DNA of 48,564 bases from Gemmatimonadota bacterium (GTDB taxonomy: Bacteria > Gemmatimonadota > Gemmatimonadetes > Gemmatimonadales > GWC2-71-9). The number at the start of each line of letters is the position of its first letter. Positions within the stretch are counted from its first letter, which is position 1. The position numbers and the translations under genes are program-made. Positions 14,972-24,742 of the stretch are shown here, piece by piece. Under the pieces are notes generated by a model that saw only the letters and a program-made list of their open reading frames with translations, had not been told where the DNA came from and did no database searches. The stretch covers positions 1-48,564 of the forward strand of contig JACQVB010000232.1 of assembly GCA_016209985.1 (NCBI GenBank), given 5' to 3'.

Positions 14972-17900
14972 ATGAGAAACAGATGGGTGCGAGCAGTTCT
15001 CGCAGCGGTGACGCTCTCGCTGGGAGGGGGCGCGCTATTGGCACAGGGCACCAGCGGCAAGATGGAAGGAACGGTTACCGATCCCGCCGGCCAGCCCGTC
15101 AATGGCGCGCAAATCATGGTGATGGGCACGTCCTTTGGGACCGTGACCGACGCCAAGGGCTACTACTTCATCAATAACGTTCCGGTCGGGACGTATAACG
15201 TGCGGGCGCAGTACATCGGCATGCAGCCGGCCGAGATACAGAACGTCCGCGTGCTGGCCGGCCAGACCATGACCGTGAAGTTCTCGCTGAGCACCGCGGT
15301 GCAGATCGGCGGGATTTCGGTGGTGGCGGAGGCGGCGCCGTTGGTCCCACGAGACCAGGTGACCTCCAAGCCGATTGTGACCGGCGAGGTGATCGACGAC
15401 CTTCCGGCGGACGATATCCGGCGGGTCTTGACCCTGCAGCCCGGTGTGGTGGAGTCCGGCCGGACCGCCGGTCTCTCGATCCGCGGGGGACGCGCCGGCG
15501 AGGCCGCGGTCTACGTGGACGGCGTCGAAGTCCGCAGCGTTCGTACCGGGGCTTCCCGCCTGGACGTGGGGACCAACGCGGTGGAAGAGGCTTCAGTTAC
15601 CACCGGCGCGCTGGGCGCGGAATTTGGCGACGCGCAGTCCGGCATCATTTCCTACGTGACCCGCGCCGGCGGCCAGCGCTTCCAGGGTTCGCTCTCCGCG
15701 CAGACCGATGAGCCGTTCGGCAAATCGATCTCGGTCGGCTACAATCGCGGCGAAGCCTCCTTCGGCGGCCCGATTTTCGGAAATCTGACGTTCTTTGTTG
15801 CCGCCACCGCGCAGGGCCAGAAGTCGGACTTCCTCGGTCTCGGTGCCGACACCGTTCCCACGTTCTTCATCGGTGACCCGGATACCACCGCGATCGACGG
15901 CACCGACACGGTGACCATTCCCCGGTTCGTGCAGTACGGCGGCCAGTGCGATCCCGCGAAAAACTTCGACACCGCGTGCAGGGGCCGCCAGCGTCCCATC
16001 AATTGGACCACCAATGGGACGGCCAACGCCAAACTTCAGTACACCTTTGGCCAATCGCGCCTATCAGTCTCCGCTCTCACGGACCAGGAGCAAAGCCGTG
16101 ACTTCAGCGCCCGGGGAGCGTTCTACCCCTCCTCGTCCATTGGGAATCGGAGCAATTCCAACGTCTACGTCCTGAATTGGGTCCAGCAGTTCCTCAAGGG
16201 CGCCGATCGCGCGCTGGCGCTCGATGCCAGCCTCTCCTACCAGACCGACCGCAGTATCGGCGGCCCGATGACCGTTGATTACGAAGCGGCGAACCGCGAT
16301 CCCAGTTTCGGGCTGGCGTTTTCGCCGGTGAAGTTCCTGGTGGACTTCGATCATTTCTCCGACGACACCGGGCCGGGTGCGATCACGCAACTGAACACGC
16401 AGGCCGCCTGGGATCAGTTGATTCAGAACGTGCGAACCAATACCGGCACGCGCGTCCCGTTCCTCGACAAGGGCAAGCGGTTTGCCCAGCCTTACCGCAT
16501 GAATCCCTGGGGCGTCGGATCTGGATTCCCCACCGTCGGACTCGATATCGGGAACAATCTGGCCCAGGAACGACGGATGTACGGCCGGATCAACATGGAC
16601 CTGCAGCTCGACCGGTACAACCGCTTCAAGTTTGGCGGCGAAGCGCAGCAGAGCCGGGTGAATTACTTCCAGTCCAGCTCGATTCTGCGGCAGACCTTCA
16701 TGCAGGCCTACTCGGAGAAGCCGTTCAAATATGGAGCGTTCGGAGAAGATCGGCTCGATCTGGGCGACGTGGTGATCGTGCTGGGCCTGCGCTACGATGC
16801 GTTCGATTCCAAGGCGCTCTTCCCGGTCGTTCCGGGACGCACCTTTACCAATCCGGCCTACAGCGCGACCGATCCGCTGAATGCCAATGTCTGGAAGAAG
16901 GCGGGCACGCACCACGCCCTTTCGCCGCGCATTCAGGTGTCCTTCCCGGTTACCGAGGCTACCGGCTTCCGGCTCTCCTACTCCCACCAGGTGCAGACGC
17001 CTGATTTCAACTCGATGTTCCAGGGAAGCAACAACGACCTGTCCTACACCAACACCAACGACCGCTTCGGCGGCGACGTCGATTTCGGCAAGACCATTCT
17101 GTTCGAGTTCGGCATCCGGCACGCGTTCGGGCAGGACATGGTGCTGGACGTGTCGGCGTACAACAAGGACAAGGTCTCGGACCTGGCCTACCGGATCGTG
17201 TCGTATTTCGATCCCAAGGACCAGCGGCCGATCTCGTTGAACGTTCTCACCAACGCCGACTTCGGGAATGTGCGCGGCGTTGACGGCAATCTGATCCGCC
17301 GCATCTCCAACATCTTCACGGGACAGGTGTCCTACACCTTCCAGATCGCGCGGGGGACCGGGTCGGATCCCTTTACCTATCTGAGTACGCTGTCGCGCGA
17401 GATCATCCAGGTGACCGGCGACCGCGCCCCACCGGCGCAGGCGTTGCTGCCCACGGAAGACAACCGGACCCACAACATCGCCGGGTCCCTCTCGGCGAGC
17501 TTCCCGCGCGATTACCTCCCCGGCTCGGCGGCCGGTACCATCCTGCGCAACGCGGGCGTCTTCGCGACGTTCCGGTTTGCCAGCGGTCTGCCCTATACCC
17601 GGATGAAGAACGTCGGGGGTGGCGCCACCGCGCCCTTCGTGAACTTCGGGCTGGCCGGCACGCGCCTGGAGCCGGTCAACAGCTCCACCATGCCCTGGAT
17701 CAAGTCCTTCGATCTGCGGGTCAACAAGGGGGTGCGGTTCGGCCGGCTGGATGCCACGTTCTTCGCCGACTTCCGGAACCTCTTCAACTTCCGGAACGTG
17801 GTGCAGTTGTTCGCCGAAACCGGCGACGTCACCAACGAGCTGTATCGCGATACGTTCGTGAACCCCGTGAAGGAAACGCTGAAGAACGAGGCAGTTGCCA

Positions 17901-18169
17901 GCGGGAAGGCCATCCAGATCAAGTCGGGCAGCGAGTTGATCGATGCGGTCGACCTCCGCGGCAGCTGCTCTTCGTGGCAGGGCCCCGGTGGCGCGGTGGA
18001 CTGTGTGCTGCTGCGTCGCACCGAAGCCCGCTGGGGCGACGGCAACATGATCTTCGACGCGAACGAACAGACCACCGCGTTTACCGCGCGCTACAACGTG
18101 TTCAACGGCGAATACACCAATCTGGGCCAGTCCCGGCACATCCGGCTCGGGCTCGAGCTCAACTTCTAA
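14972..18169 (+). CDS. TonB-dependent receptor, Oar-like, with carboxypeptidase-regulatory domain
   Basis: This 1065-aa outer-membrane protein starts at the ATG at 14972, 8 nt after GGAGG. A signal peptide (RAVLAAVTLSLGGGALLA) is predicted to leave Q25 at the mature N-terminus. Residues about 32-105 form a carboxypeptidase regulatory-like Ig fold (GTVTDPAGQPVNGAQIMV). The plug follows, with LTLQPGVVESGRTAGLSIRG and VYVDGVEV, and then a beta-barrel to the end, RLGLELNF. The ligand cannot be deduced. The next gene begins 18 nt downstream, and a PorV-family protein follows, so this receptor probably works with a secreted partner. Confidence 0.93.
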   Translation: MRNRWVRAVLAAVTLSLGGGALLAQGTSGKMEGTVTDPAGQPVNGAQIMVMGTSFGTVTDAKGYYFINNVPVGTYNVRAQYIGMQPAEIQNVRVLAGQTMTVKFSLSTAVQIGGISVVAEAAPLVPRDQVTSKPIVTGEVIDDLPADDIRRVLTLQPGVVESGRTAGLSIRGGRAGEAAVYVDGVEVRSVRTGASRLDVGTNAVEEASVTTGALGAEFGDAQSGIISYVTRAGGQRFQGSLSAQTDEPFGKSISVGYNRGEASFGGPIFGNLTFFVAATAQGQKSDFLGLGADTVPTFFIGDPDTTAIDGTDTVTIPRFVQYGGQCDPAKNFDTACRGRQRPINWTTNGTANAKLQYTFGQSRLSVSALTDQEQSRDFSARGAFYPSSSIGNRSNSNVYVLNWVQQFLKGADRALALDASLSYQTDRSIGGPMTVDYEAANRDPSFGLAFSPVKFLVDFDHFSDDTGPGAITQLNTQAAWDQLIQNVRTNTGTRVPFLDKGKRFAQPYRMNPWGVGSGFPTVGLDIGNNLAQERRMYGRINMDLQLDRYNRFKFGGEAQQSRVNYFQSSSILRQTFMQAYSEKPFKYGAFGEDRLDLGDVVIVLGLRYDAFDSKALFPVVPGRTFTNPAYSATDPLNANVWKKAGTHHALSPRIQVSFPVTEATGFRLSYSHQVQTPDFNSMFQGSNNDLSYTNTNDRFGGDVDFGKTILFEFGIRHAFGQDMVLDVSAYNKDKVSDLAYRIVSYFDPKDQRPISLNVLTNADFGNVRGVDGNLIRRISNIFTGQVSYTFQIARGTGSDPFTYLSTLSREIIQVTGDRAPPAQALLPTEDNRTHNIAGSLSASFPRDYLPGSAAGTILRNAGVFATFRFASGLPYTRMKNVGGGATAPFVNFGLAGTRLEPVNSSTMPWIKSFDLRVNKGVRFGRLDATFFADFRNLFNFRNVVQLFAETGDVTNELYRDTFVNPVKETLKNEAVASGKAIQIKSGSELIDAVDLRGSCSSWQGPGGAVDCVLLRRTEARWGDGNMIFDANEQTTAFTARYNVFNGEYTNLGQSRHIRLGLELNF

Positions 18170-18187
18170 GGCGGGGACTCGTCAACC

Positions 18188-21100
18188 ATGCGTTCAAACC
18201 GAATCGTCCGGGTCGCCGCCGCCGCGCTCCTGCTGGTGGCGGGGACCATGATCGCGGCAGCGTCCGCCGATGCGCGGCCGGCCCCCGGGAGACCCGCGGC
18301 ACGCCGCGGGTTCAACCTCCTGGCCTCGGCCGAGTTACCGATGGACGTGAACCGCATCTTTTGCGGCATCAACAATCTCGGTGAGGTCTGCGTCGCCCTG
18401 GCCGGCTCACCCGTCGCAGGCGGGGGTATATGGCCCAAGGGCACGCCGGACCAGTACATCTTCAACTCCGGTCTGCAGGTAGCCGGCATCATCCCGGCCA
18501 ACGCCGGGTTTGCCTGGGCCAACGACACCGTCGGTGCCTACTTCATGGACCCGCGCGGCACCCAGGCGCAGGGGAGCGGGCTCACGCCAGTGTACAACTC
18601 GCTCGACCCTGCCGACGTAGCAAACTGGCCCAATGGCGCCATGGTTCGCGACGCAGCGCTCTACAGCCCTGTGCTGCTGGGGCGAAAGGTCGTCTCCCAG
18701 CAGGACATCTGGGTACGGTCATGGGACGGCAACGCCTCGCTGCTCTCAGGCCGCACGCATCCGATGGGCGTGGCAGTAGACATTCGCGGCATGGGCTGGA
18801 ATTATCCGTCGGGCAACGAGGACATCCTCTATTTCATTTACACGTTCTACAACGTGACGGCGTCGGATCCCACCAAGTACTCCTCGCTGGATCCAGCGAT
18901 CCAGGCGGAAATCGCCGCGGTCGGCCAGCAGTTCCAGGACGAGGTCAAGTCGAAACTCAACGTCACGATCCCCGCCGCCGGGTATCGCTTCGACTCACTC
19001 TACGCGGCCTTCTTCGAGGATCCCGACGTGGGTGATGCCGGCTCGAATTATTCAACCGCGATCCTGCCCTTTAACCTGGGCATCGCGTACAAGGCGGACT
19101 TCCTCGAGCCCAACTGGCAGTTCCCGCCGGACATTTTTGGCAATCCGTTTGCTGCCGCGCCCGGGTTCACGGGCGTCAAGTACCTAAAGAGCCCGATCGA
19201 TCCGGCCACTGGCCAGGAAGTCGGTCTCACGATGTTCTCCAACACCGTGAACCTGGCCACCGGCTTCCCCGATCCCGTCGGTGTCGTGCAGCTCTGGCGG
19301 TATCTGTCTGGCAATGTGAGCCCGGCGCGGGGTGACAACCCGTGCTCGGTACAGAACCCCAAGGTGCGCAAGCTCTGCTTCCTGTATCAGACGGCCACCG
19401 ATACGCGGTTCTACCAGGCTTCGGGCCCGTTCTCACTCGACCCCGGCAAGTCGGCCACCATCGTGGTGGCGTACGTCCATGGCGCGCCCGTCGCGAAATG
19501 GCTCGCCGGGCGCATCGGAGATCCCACGCTCAATCCTCCGGGCACTCCGCCCAGCGGCGACACCATCTTCGCCCGTCCAGCGTCGGTGCGGTTCATCGAC
19601 AGCATCGCGGGTTGGGTGAGCGCGGCTGACGGGAACGGCAACAGCATCATCGAGGAGAACGAAATCACGGTGGTGCAGCGGTCCCTGCTCGACAAGGCGA
19701 AGGTGGCGCAGGCGGTATTCGGCAAGCAGTTCCTGCTCACCGCCGCGCCGGAGGCCCCGCCCTTTTACCTGGTTCCGGGTGACAACCAGGTGACCGTGGT
19801 GTGGAGCAAGTCCCCCACGGAGACGACTGGTGACCCCTACTTCGCGGTGGCGTCCGATCCGTCGGACCCCGCGCTGTACGACCCCAATTTCCGCAAGTTT
19901 GACGTCGAGGGATACCGGGTCTACCGCGGGCGCACGACGGGCGCTCTCGAGCTGGTCGCCCAGTACGATTACGCGGGAACCGCCTTCACCGATGTGACCG
20001 GGAACTTCGACTACGGCAACCGCTGCGCTCCGGAATTGGGCCTGGATACGCTGCCGGGGTGCCCGGTGGACTTTTCCGCCGGCGAGACCAACGATCTGGA
20101 CATCGTGAGTCCGTTCGTGCAAGTGCAGAACGGCGGCCGGGTTTTACTCGCGGACACGACGGTGGCTACGCTCAAGTCAGACACGGCGGTGACCGGTGGC
20201 GCGTCGGGCTATCCGCCGCTGGAGAACACGGGAGTCCCGTTCGCCTTTGTCGATAAGGGCGTTCGCAACTCGTTCACCTACTACTACGCCGTCACGGCAT
20301 TCGATATCAATTCGGTCAAGGCGACCGGTCTTGGTTTTACCTCGCTGGAATCGTCCCGGGTCACCAAATCAGTCACGCCGAGGGCAGCCGCCCCCAATCA
20401 GGTAGTGGCATCTTTGAGCGTGACGCTCCAGGGTGATAGTGGCGTGATCCTCGATCCGACGACGCCGTGGAGTATCGACGCGACCACCGGAAAGTTCTCC
20501 GGCAGCCCGCCGCCTACCGACATGCTGCAGGGCACGTTCGCGCCGTTGGTTCCAGCCCTCCTGCCGGCGCTGAACCTGTCCGCGAAAATCGACTCGGTGG
20601 TGCCGCGTTACTACACGGATTTCGACTGCGGTGACGCGATAAACGCGTTCGGCGCGTGCTTCGAGGTGTTCGGAAAGTTTACCAAGGACGGGACCGCTAC
20701 GGCGTTCAAGAAGCTGGCGAACATCCCGGTCTGGTCGGCGTTCGGTGAACCAACCAGCTTCACGGTGTCGCTTGGCGCGGTGCCGGTGGCAGCCGATGCC
20801 GCAGCAGCGGCGAGGTACGGAATCCCGTCGGGGTTCTCGTCGTTCAATGCGACGGTGACCGCGGGGACGTACCAGTCGATCGGGTTGTCTTCCTTCGAGG
20901 GCCAGGCAGCCAGACGCCAGGGCACCGGGGGCATACCGTCCCTGGGTGGTAACGCCTCGAATCCGTACTCTCCGGGCGGCTCGCGTTGGTTTGACGGCAG
21001 CAGTGAATCGACCGATCACCCGGCCAATGGTATTCGAGTCGGTCACCTGGCAGGGACGGACACCGTTTGGGCGCCGATTCACCACGTGAAGCCCCCGGTC

Positions 21101-22027
21101 TCCGGTTCGGCCCTCGCCAATTCCGGAACCGTCCAGTTCTTCGGCTATTGCGTCGCGAATCTCGCTCGGGAGGCCGACGTCCAGTTCACCTGGGGCTCCG
21201 GTGGAACCATCAGCTCGGTACGGGACGTCACGCATCACGTTGCCGTGCCGTTCTCAGAGGCTGTCCGGTCATCGTACGGATTCATGGGAGACTTCGACGG
21301 TGACGGGGTAATCAGTTGGCTTGATTTCTTCTATCCGGAAGGGATCGCCTCGTGCGGGTATGACAACGTCGGCATTCCTGACCCGATTCCGTCACCGCTA
21401 CCCAAGCTGTCGCAGAACCCGGTTGTGATGGCGGTGAGTACCTCTACTTCCGGGGCACCGGCAGCGACCGGAACAGGGTTTGGGCTCTATGTGAATGGCG
21501 AGCGCTATATCGTCCAGCTTACCGGCGGCGCAGCCCCTGCTTCGGGGACGAAGTGGACGCTACGCACGTACGCCGGGTACGTTCGGGCGTCTAACGCCTC
21601 GACGGCGACGCCGAGCGGCTATACCTACCTCGCCCGCCCCCGTCCAGCGCTGATTCCGGGTGCCCAGGTAGTCTTCAAAGTCGCCGCTCCCACCGCACTG
21701 GCCGAGGAGACCGACAGCACCATTGCGTTGGTGCATACGGTGCCCGATCCGTACTACGTGACCACGTCGCTGGAAGCCTCGACCAACACGAAGATTCTGA
21801 AATTCGTGAACTTGCCACCCAAAGCCATCATCCGGATCTACTCGGTGAGCGGCGTTCTCGTAAAGGTGATCGAGCACAACGATGTGAGCTTTGGCGGCGA
21901 GCAAACCTGGGATCTGCGCAGCCGGACCAACCAGTTCGTGGCCAGCGGGGTCTACTTCTATCACGTCGAGTCGGCGTCCGGAAAGACCAAGATCGGGCGT
22001 CTCACCGTCGTGAACTTCGCCCAGTGA
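18188..22027 (+). CDS. Large secreted protein with FnIII-like segment and sorting-domain-like C-terminus
   Basis: This 1279-aa protein has a signal peptide (AAAALLLVAGTMIAAASA). The N-terminal half contains several Asp/Asn-rich beta segments with no family I recognise. A fibronectin type III-like module spans about 520-710 (FYLVPGDNQVTVVW, FDVEGYRVYRG, YYYAVTAFD). The last 95 residues (VHTVPDPYY, LKFVNLPPKAIIRIYSVSG, SGVYFYHVES, GKTKIGRLTVV) resemble FlgD-Ig/type A sorting domains of type IX secretion cargo. A DGDGVISWLDFF segment near residue 1038 looks like a dockerin/EF-hand calcium site. It sits between a TonB receptor and a PorV homologue in one operon, so export to the surface is likely. 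Confidence 0.85.
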   Translation: MRSNRIVRVAAAALLLVAGTMIAAASADARPAPGRPAARRGFNLLASAELPMDVNRIFCGINNLGEVCVALAGSPVAGGGIWPKGTPDQYIFNSGLQVAGIIPANAGFAWANDTVGAYFMDPRGTQAQGSGLTPVYNSLDPADVANWPNGAMVRDAALYSPVLLGRKVVSQQDIWVRSWDGNASLLSGRTHPMGVAVDIRGMGWNYPSGNEDILYFIYTFYNVTASDPTKYSSLDPAIQAEIAAVGQQFQDEVKSKLNVTIPAAGYRFDSLYAAFFEDPDVGDAGSNYSTAILPFNLGIAYKADFLEPNWQFPPDIFGNPFAAAPGFTGVKYLKSPIDPATGQEVGLTMFSNTVNLATGFPDPVGVVQLWRYLSGNVSPARGDNPCSVQNPKVRKLCFLYQTATDTRFYQASGPFSLDPGKSATIVVAYVHGAPVAKWLAGRIGDPTLNPPGTPPSGDTIFARPASVRFIDSIAGWVSAADGNGNSIIEENEITVVQRSLLDKAKVAQAVFGKQFLLTAAPEAPPFYLVPGDNQVTVVWSKSPTETTGDPYFAVASDPSDPALYDPNFRKFDVEGYRVYRGRTTGALELVAQYDYAGTAFTDVTGNFDYGNRCAPELGLDTLPGCPVDFSAGETNDLDIVSPFVQVQNGGRVLLADTTVATLKSDTAVTGGASGYPPLENTGVPFAFVDKGVRNSFTYYYAVTAFDINSVKATGLGFTSLESSRVTKSVTPRAAAPNQVVASLSVTLQGDSGVILDPTTPWSIDATTGKFSGSPPPTDMLQGTFAPLVPALLPALNLSAKIDSVVPRYYTDFDCGDAINAFGACFEVFGKFTKDGTATAFKKLANIPVWSAFGEPTSFTVSLGAVPVAADAAAAARYGIPSGFSSFNATVTAGTYQSIGLSSFEGQAARRQGTGGIPSLGGNASNPYSPGGSRWFDGSSESTDHPANGIRVGHLAGTDTVWAPIHHVKPPVSGSALANSGTVQFFGYCVANLAREADVQFTWGSGGTISSVRDVTHHVAVPFSEAVRSSYGFMGDFDGDGVISWLDFFYPEGIASCGYDNVGIPDPIPSPLPKLSQNPVVMAVSTSTSGAPAATGTGFGLYVNGERYIVQLTGGAAPASGTKWTLRTYAGYVRASNASTATPSGYTYLARPRPALIPGAQVVFKVAAPTALAEETDSTIALVHTVPDPYYVTTSLEASTNTKILKFVNLPPKAIIRIYSVSGVLVKVIEHNDVSFGGEQTWDLRSRTNQFVASGVYFYHVESASGKTKIGRLTVVNFAQ

Positions 22028-22043
22028 CCGGGAGAATCTGACA

Positions 22044-23168
22044 ATGAAGAACTACGTCACTTGCACGCTCGCGGTCGTCGCCCTGGGTGGGTCACTGACG
22101 CAGCAGGCCACCGCGCAAGACAGTTTTGACAACACCGGATTCGGTACCAAATCGGCCGAATTCCTGCTGCTGGGCGCCGGAGCACGCGGAGCCGCGCTGG
22201 GCGGGTCGTTCGCGGCCATCGCCAACGACGCCAGTGCGCTTTACTGGAATCCTGCCGGTCTGGCGCTCATGCCCCGCGCCGAAGCGCTGATTTCCACCTA
22301 CCGCTACGTCGCCGACACCCGCTACAGCTGGGCGGGTCTCGCGTTTCCCCTGAGCGGTGGCGAGCGCGCCATCGGGTTCCAGGGCGGCACCTTCGGCTTC
22401 TCCGACCAGCCGGTCTACACGGTCGAGAATCCCGAAGGTGACGGCACCACCTACAGCGTGGCCGAGAGCTTCCTCGGCCTCACCTATGCCCAGCAGTTCT
22501 CCGACCGGTTCTCAGCCGGAATCACGGGCAAGTTCATTTCGGACAAGTTGGGCAAGACCGCCGGCACCGCCATCGCGGTGGACTTCGGCACCAACTTCCA
22601 CGCCTCCATCGGGCCACGACCGATCCGGGCGTCGTTCGTGATCCAGAATCTTGGATCGACCCTGGAGCACAGCGGATCGGCGCTGGAAACGGCCGTAGAG
22701 CGGGAGCCGCCACTGGACCAGTCCAACATTCCGCAGCAACCGCAGAACGCCCGTCTGACCACCAAAGAGTGGAACCTTCCCATCACGTTTAGAGTGGGGC
22801 TGGCCTTTGACGTGATGAATTCAGCCTCGAGTCGCTTTACCTTGCTGTCGGAGTTCACCCAGCCGGATAACTCCAACGCCGCCGCCAACGGGGCGGTGGA
22901 ATGGTCCCTGATGAACGTGGCCAACAGTCATGTGAGCTTTAATGTTCGCGGCGGCTACACCTACCAGCCGGATAACAACCTTACCCCCGACGAGACGGTC
23001 GTCGGATTCTCCAGCACGCTGTCGTCCAAGGAGAACCTGGACGGACTGGCGTTTGGCGGCGGCCTCGCGTACAACCGCGGAGGCTTCGGGCTGTCGCTGG
23101 ATTATGCCCGGCGGAATCTTGGAATCTTGGGAGGAACGGATTTCTTTAGTGCGACAATTTCGTGGTAA
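22044..23168 (+). CDS. PorV/PorQ-family outer-membrane beta-barrel protein
   Basis: This 374-aa FadL-like barrel has a signal peptide ending in TAQ, giving Q25 as the mature N-terminus. It shows the PorV/PorQ signature LLLGAGARGAALGGSFAAIANDASALYWNPAGLAL at residues 41-75 and a C-terminal strand ending in Trp (FFSATISW). In Bacteroidota, PorV shuttles cargo bearing a C-terminal sorting domain from the type IX translocon to attachment. Here it lies 16 nt after a gene encoding a protein with such a C-terminus, which supports a cargo-receptor role. A purely structural barrel is the alternative. GGGAGA precedes the ATG. Confidence 0.88.
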   Translation: MKNYVTCTLAVVALGGSLTQQATAQDSFDNTGFGTKSAEFLLLGAGARGAALGGSFAAIANDASALYWNPAGLALMPRAEALISTYRYVADTRYSWAGLAFPLSGGERAIGFQGGTFGFSDQPVYTVENPEGDGTTYSVAESFLGLTYAQQFSDRFSAGITGKFISDKLGKTAGTAIAVDFGTNFHASIGPRPIRASFVIQNLGSTLEHSGSALETAVEREPPLDQSNIPQQPQNARLTTKEWNLPITFRVGLAFDVMNSASSRFTLLSEFTQPDNSNAAANGAVEWSLMNVANSHVSFNVRGGYTYQPDNNLTPDETVVGFSSTLSSKENLDGLAFGGGLAYNRGGFGLSLDYARRNLGILGGTDFFSATISW

Positions 23169-23170
23169 CA

Positions 23171-23254
23171 CCTCACCCCTGTCCCCTCTCCCGAGCCTGC
23201 CCTGAGCCGCCGCACTGAGCGCAGCGAAGTGGCAGCGAAGGGGGAGAGGGGTGA
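23171..23254. repeat. CCCTCTCCC inverted repeat with inner GCGAAG motif
   Basis: The left arm CCTCACCCCTGTCCCCTCTC begins at 23171 and the right arm GGGGGAGAGGGGTGAG ends at 23254. The loop holds CCTGAGC and GCAGCGAAGTGGCAGCGAAG, related to REP-like motifs. It follows the PorV-family stop codon at once and may serve as a terminator. Confidence 0.8.
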
Positions 23255-23300
23255 GTTTCGGGTCAGGTGAAGTGACGAACCCACTGGTGTAGAATGAGAC

Positions 23301-24728
23301 ATGACGATTACAGTCTTTGGCTTTAGGGCGGCGCTCCGGATCCTCTTCGGAGCGCCGTTCCTGTTGCACTCTTCCCTCTTCCCTCTTCCCTCTTCCCCCG
23401 TCTCGCAGGGGGACAGTGTCGAGCTCCGTGCCGCCCGGTTTTATCGTGGCGCCGGGGGCACGCTGGTGGATGGTTTCGCCAAGGTGCCGTATGCGATTCT
23501 GGATACGCTCCGGGGGGCGGGCGGGAAGGCGGCATACCGCGTTCAGATCTCGGTCCGGGACAGCAGCGGGCTCGAGCTCACCTCGTCGGGCTGGTCCCAG
23601 AACGTGCCGGCGGAAATACTCAGGTTTGCCCATGCGTCCACGGTCGAGCACTTCGCCTTCGCCGCGGTACGCGGCCGGTACGATGTCGAAGTCACGGTGA
23701 TCGATTCGGCCAGCGGCCGGCGCTCCCGCGCTACCACCAGCATAGAGCCTTACACCGCGTCGCCGTTCGCTTCCGATCTCATTCTCACGAGCGGCATCCG
23801 GCGGGCATTGGCGGGTGATTCGGTGCCTCGTCCGGGGGAGATCCGCAAGGGATCGGTATTCCTGGTGGTGGCTACCCGCCCGGTGCTGACGCCCCAGGAC
23901 GAAAAACTCTATTACTACGTCGAGCTCTATCCCGGTCGGGCGGCGCGGGCGGAATTGACCGCGCAGGTGAGGGCGACGGACGGGCGGGAACTGTTCTCTG
24001 CGGTACCTCAAACCAGCAACGTCTCGGCTGGGGGCGGAGTCGCGGCCAGCGTGCTGAACCTGGGAGGTCTGCCGCCCGGGTCCTACCGACTCACTCTTGA
24101 CGTGAAGCTGCCCGACACCACGATCGCTCGTGACGGTGAGTTCGAGGTGGCGGGATTCGAAGCGGCAGCGCTCGCCCGAGGCGCAGAGGCCGCCGCGCCC
24201 GCCAACCGTGCGGACACCAGCTTTGCTTCGCTCAACGAGGCGCAAGTGGATTCTCTCTATCTGCCGCTGATGCACATCATGGAGGCGGACGAGCGGGGGC
24301 CTTATGAGTCGTTATCGCTCGTAGGCAAACGCAACTTCTTGCGCCAATTCTGGACCAAGCGAGATCCTTCGCCGGGCACGCCGCAGAACGAGGCTCGCGA
24401 GCAGTATTATGCCAGAATCGCGGAAGCCAACCAGCGCTATCGTGAAGGTGGCGCCGCTCGCATTCCAGGGTGGCGGACCGACCGCGGCCGCATCTTCATC
24501 CGGTACGGAGATCCGGATGAGACGCTCAAGCGGCCCCAGAGCGGCCCCACCCGGCCCTACGAGGTGTGGAAATACACCCGCGGGCGCCCGCGGAAGTTCG
24601 TCTTTCTCGATGATACCGGATTCGGCCATTACCAGCTGATCTACTCCGACGAACGCCGGGAGCCGAGCCGGTCGGATTGGGAGTACATGCTGGGGCTGGA
24701 GGCGGCGGCAGACGTGAAGCGATTCTAG
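23301..24728 (+). CDS. GWxTD-domain protein
   Basis: This 475-aa exported protein carries the GWxTD signature (GWRTDRGRIFIRYGDPDE) near residue 390. The domain is found in Acidobacteriota, Gemmatimonadota and other FCB-related lineages and its function is unknown. Upstream are two Ig-like beta regions (about 40-270) and a helical LYLPLMHIMEADERGPYESL stretch. A signal peptide is present but unusual: four CTCTTCC heptamers (23369-23396) encode a Ser/Leu/Pro run directly before the likely cleavage site, which would leave Gln at the new N-terminus (SQGDSVEL). It follows the PorV gene after a hairpin and is convergent with a nucleotidyltransferase. Confidence 0.88.
   Translation: MTITVFGFRAALRILFGAPFLLHSSLFPLPSSPVSQGDSVELRAARFYRGAGGTLVDGFAKVPYAILDTLRGAGGKAAYRVQISVRDSSGLELTSSGWSQNVPAEILRFAHASTVEHFAFAAVRGRYDVEVTVIDSASGRRSRATTSIEPYTASPFASDLILTSGIRRALAGDSVPRPGEIRKGSVFLVVATRPVLTPQDEKLYYYVELYPGRAARAELTAQVRATDGRELFSAVPQTSNVSAGGGVAASVLNLGGLPPGSYRLTLDVKLPDTTIARDGEFEVAGFEAAALARGAEAAAPANRADTSFASLNEAQVDSLYLPLMHIMEADERGPYESLSLVGKRNFLRQFWTKRDPSPGTPQNEAREQYYARIAEANQRYREGGAARIPGWRTDRGRIFIRYGDPDETLKRPQSGPTRPYEVWKYTRGRPRKFVFLDDTGFGHYQLIYSDERREPSRSDWEYMLGLEAAADVKRF
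23369..23396. repeat. Single-arm CTCTTCC heptamers in a signal-peptide region
   Basis: Four perfect CTCTTCC units lie in frame in the GWxTD gene. No GGAAGAG partner arm is visible within about 200 nt on either side, unlike the three two-armed members of this family. Confidence 0.9.
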
Positions 24729-24742
24729 GTCGGGACCGCCAC

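Noticed and set aside
16064-18139. 691-aa minus-strand open frame
   Set aside because: It is a shadow of the TonB receptor; composition is biased and it has no domains.
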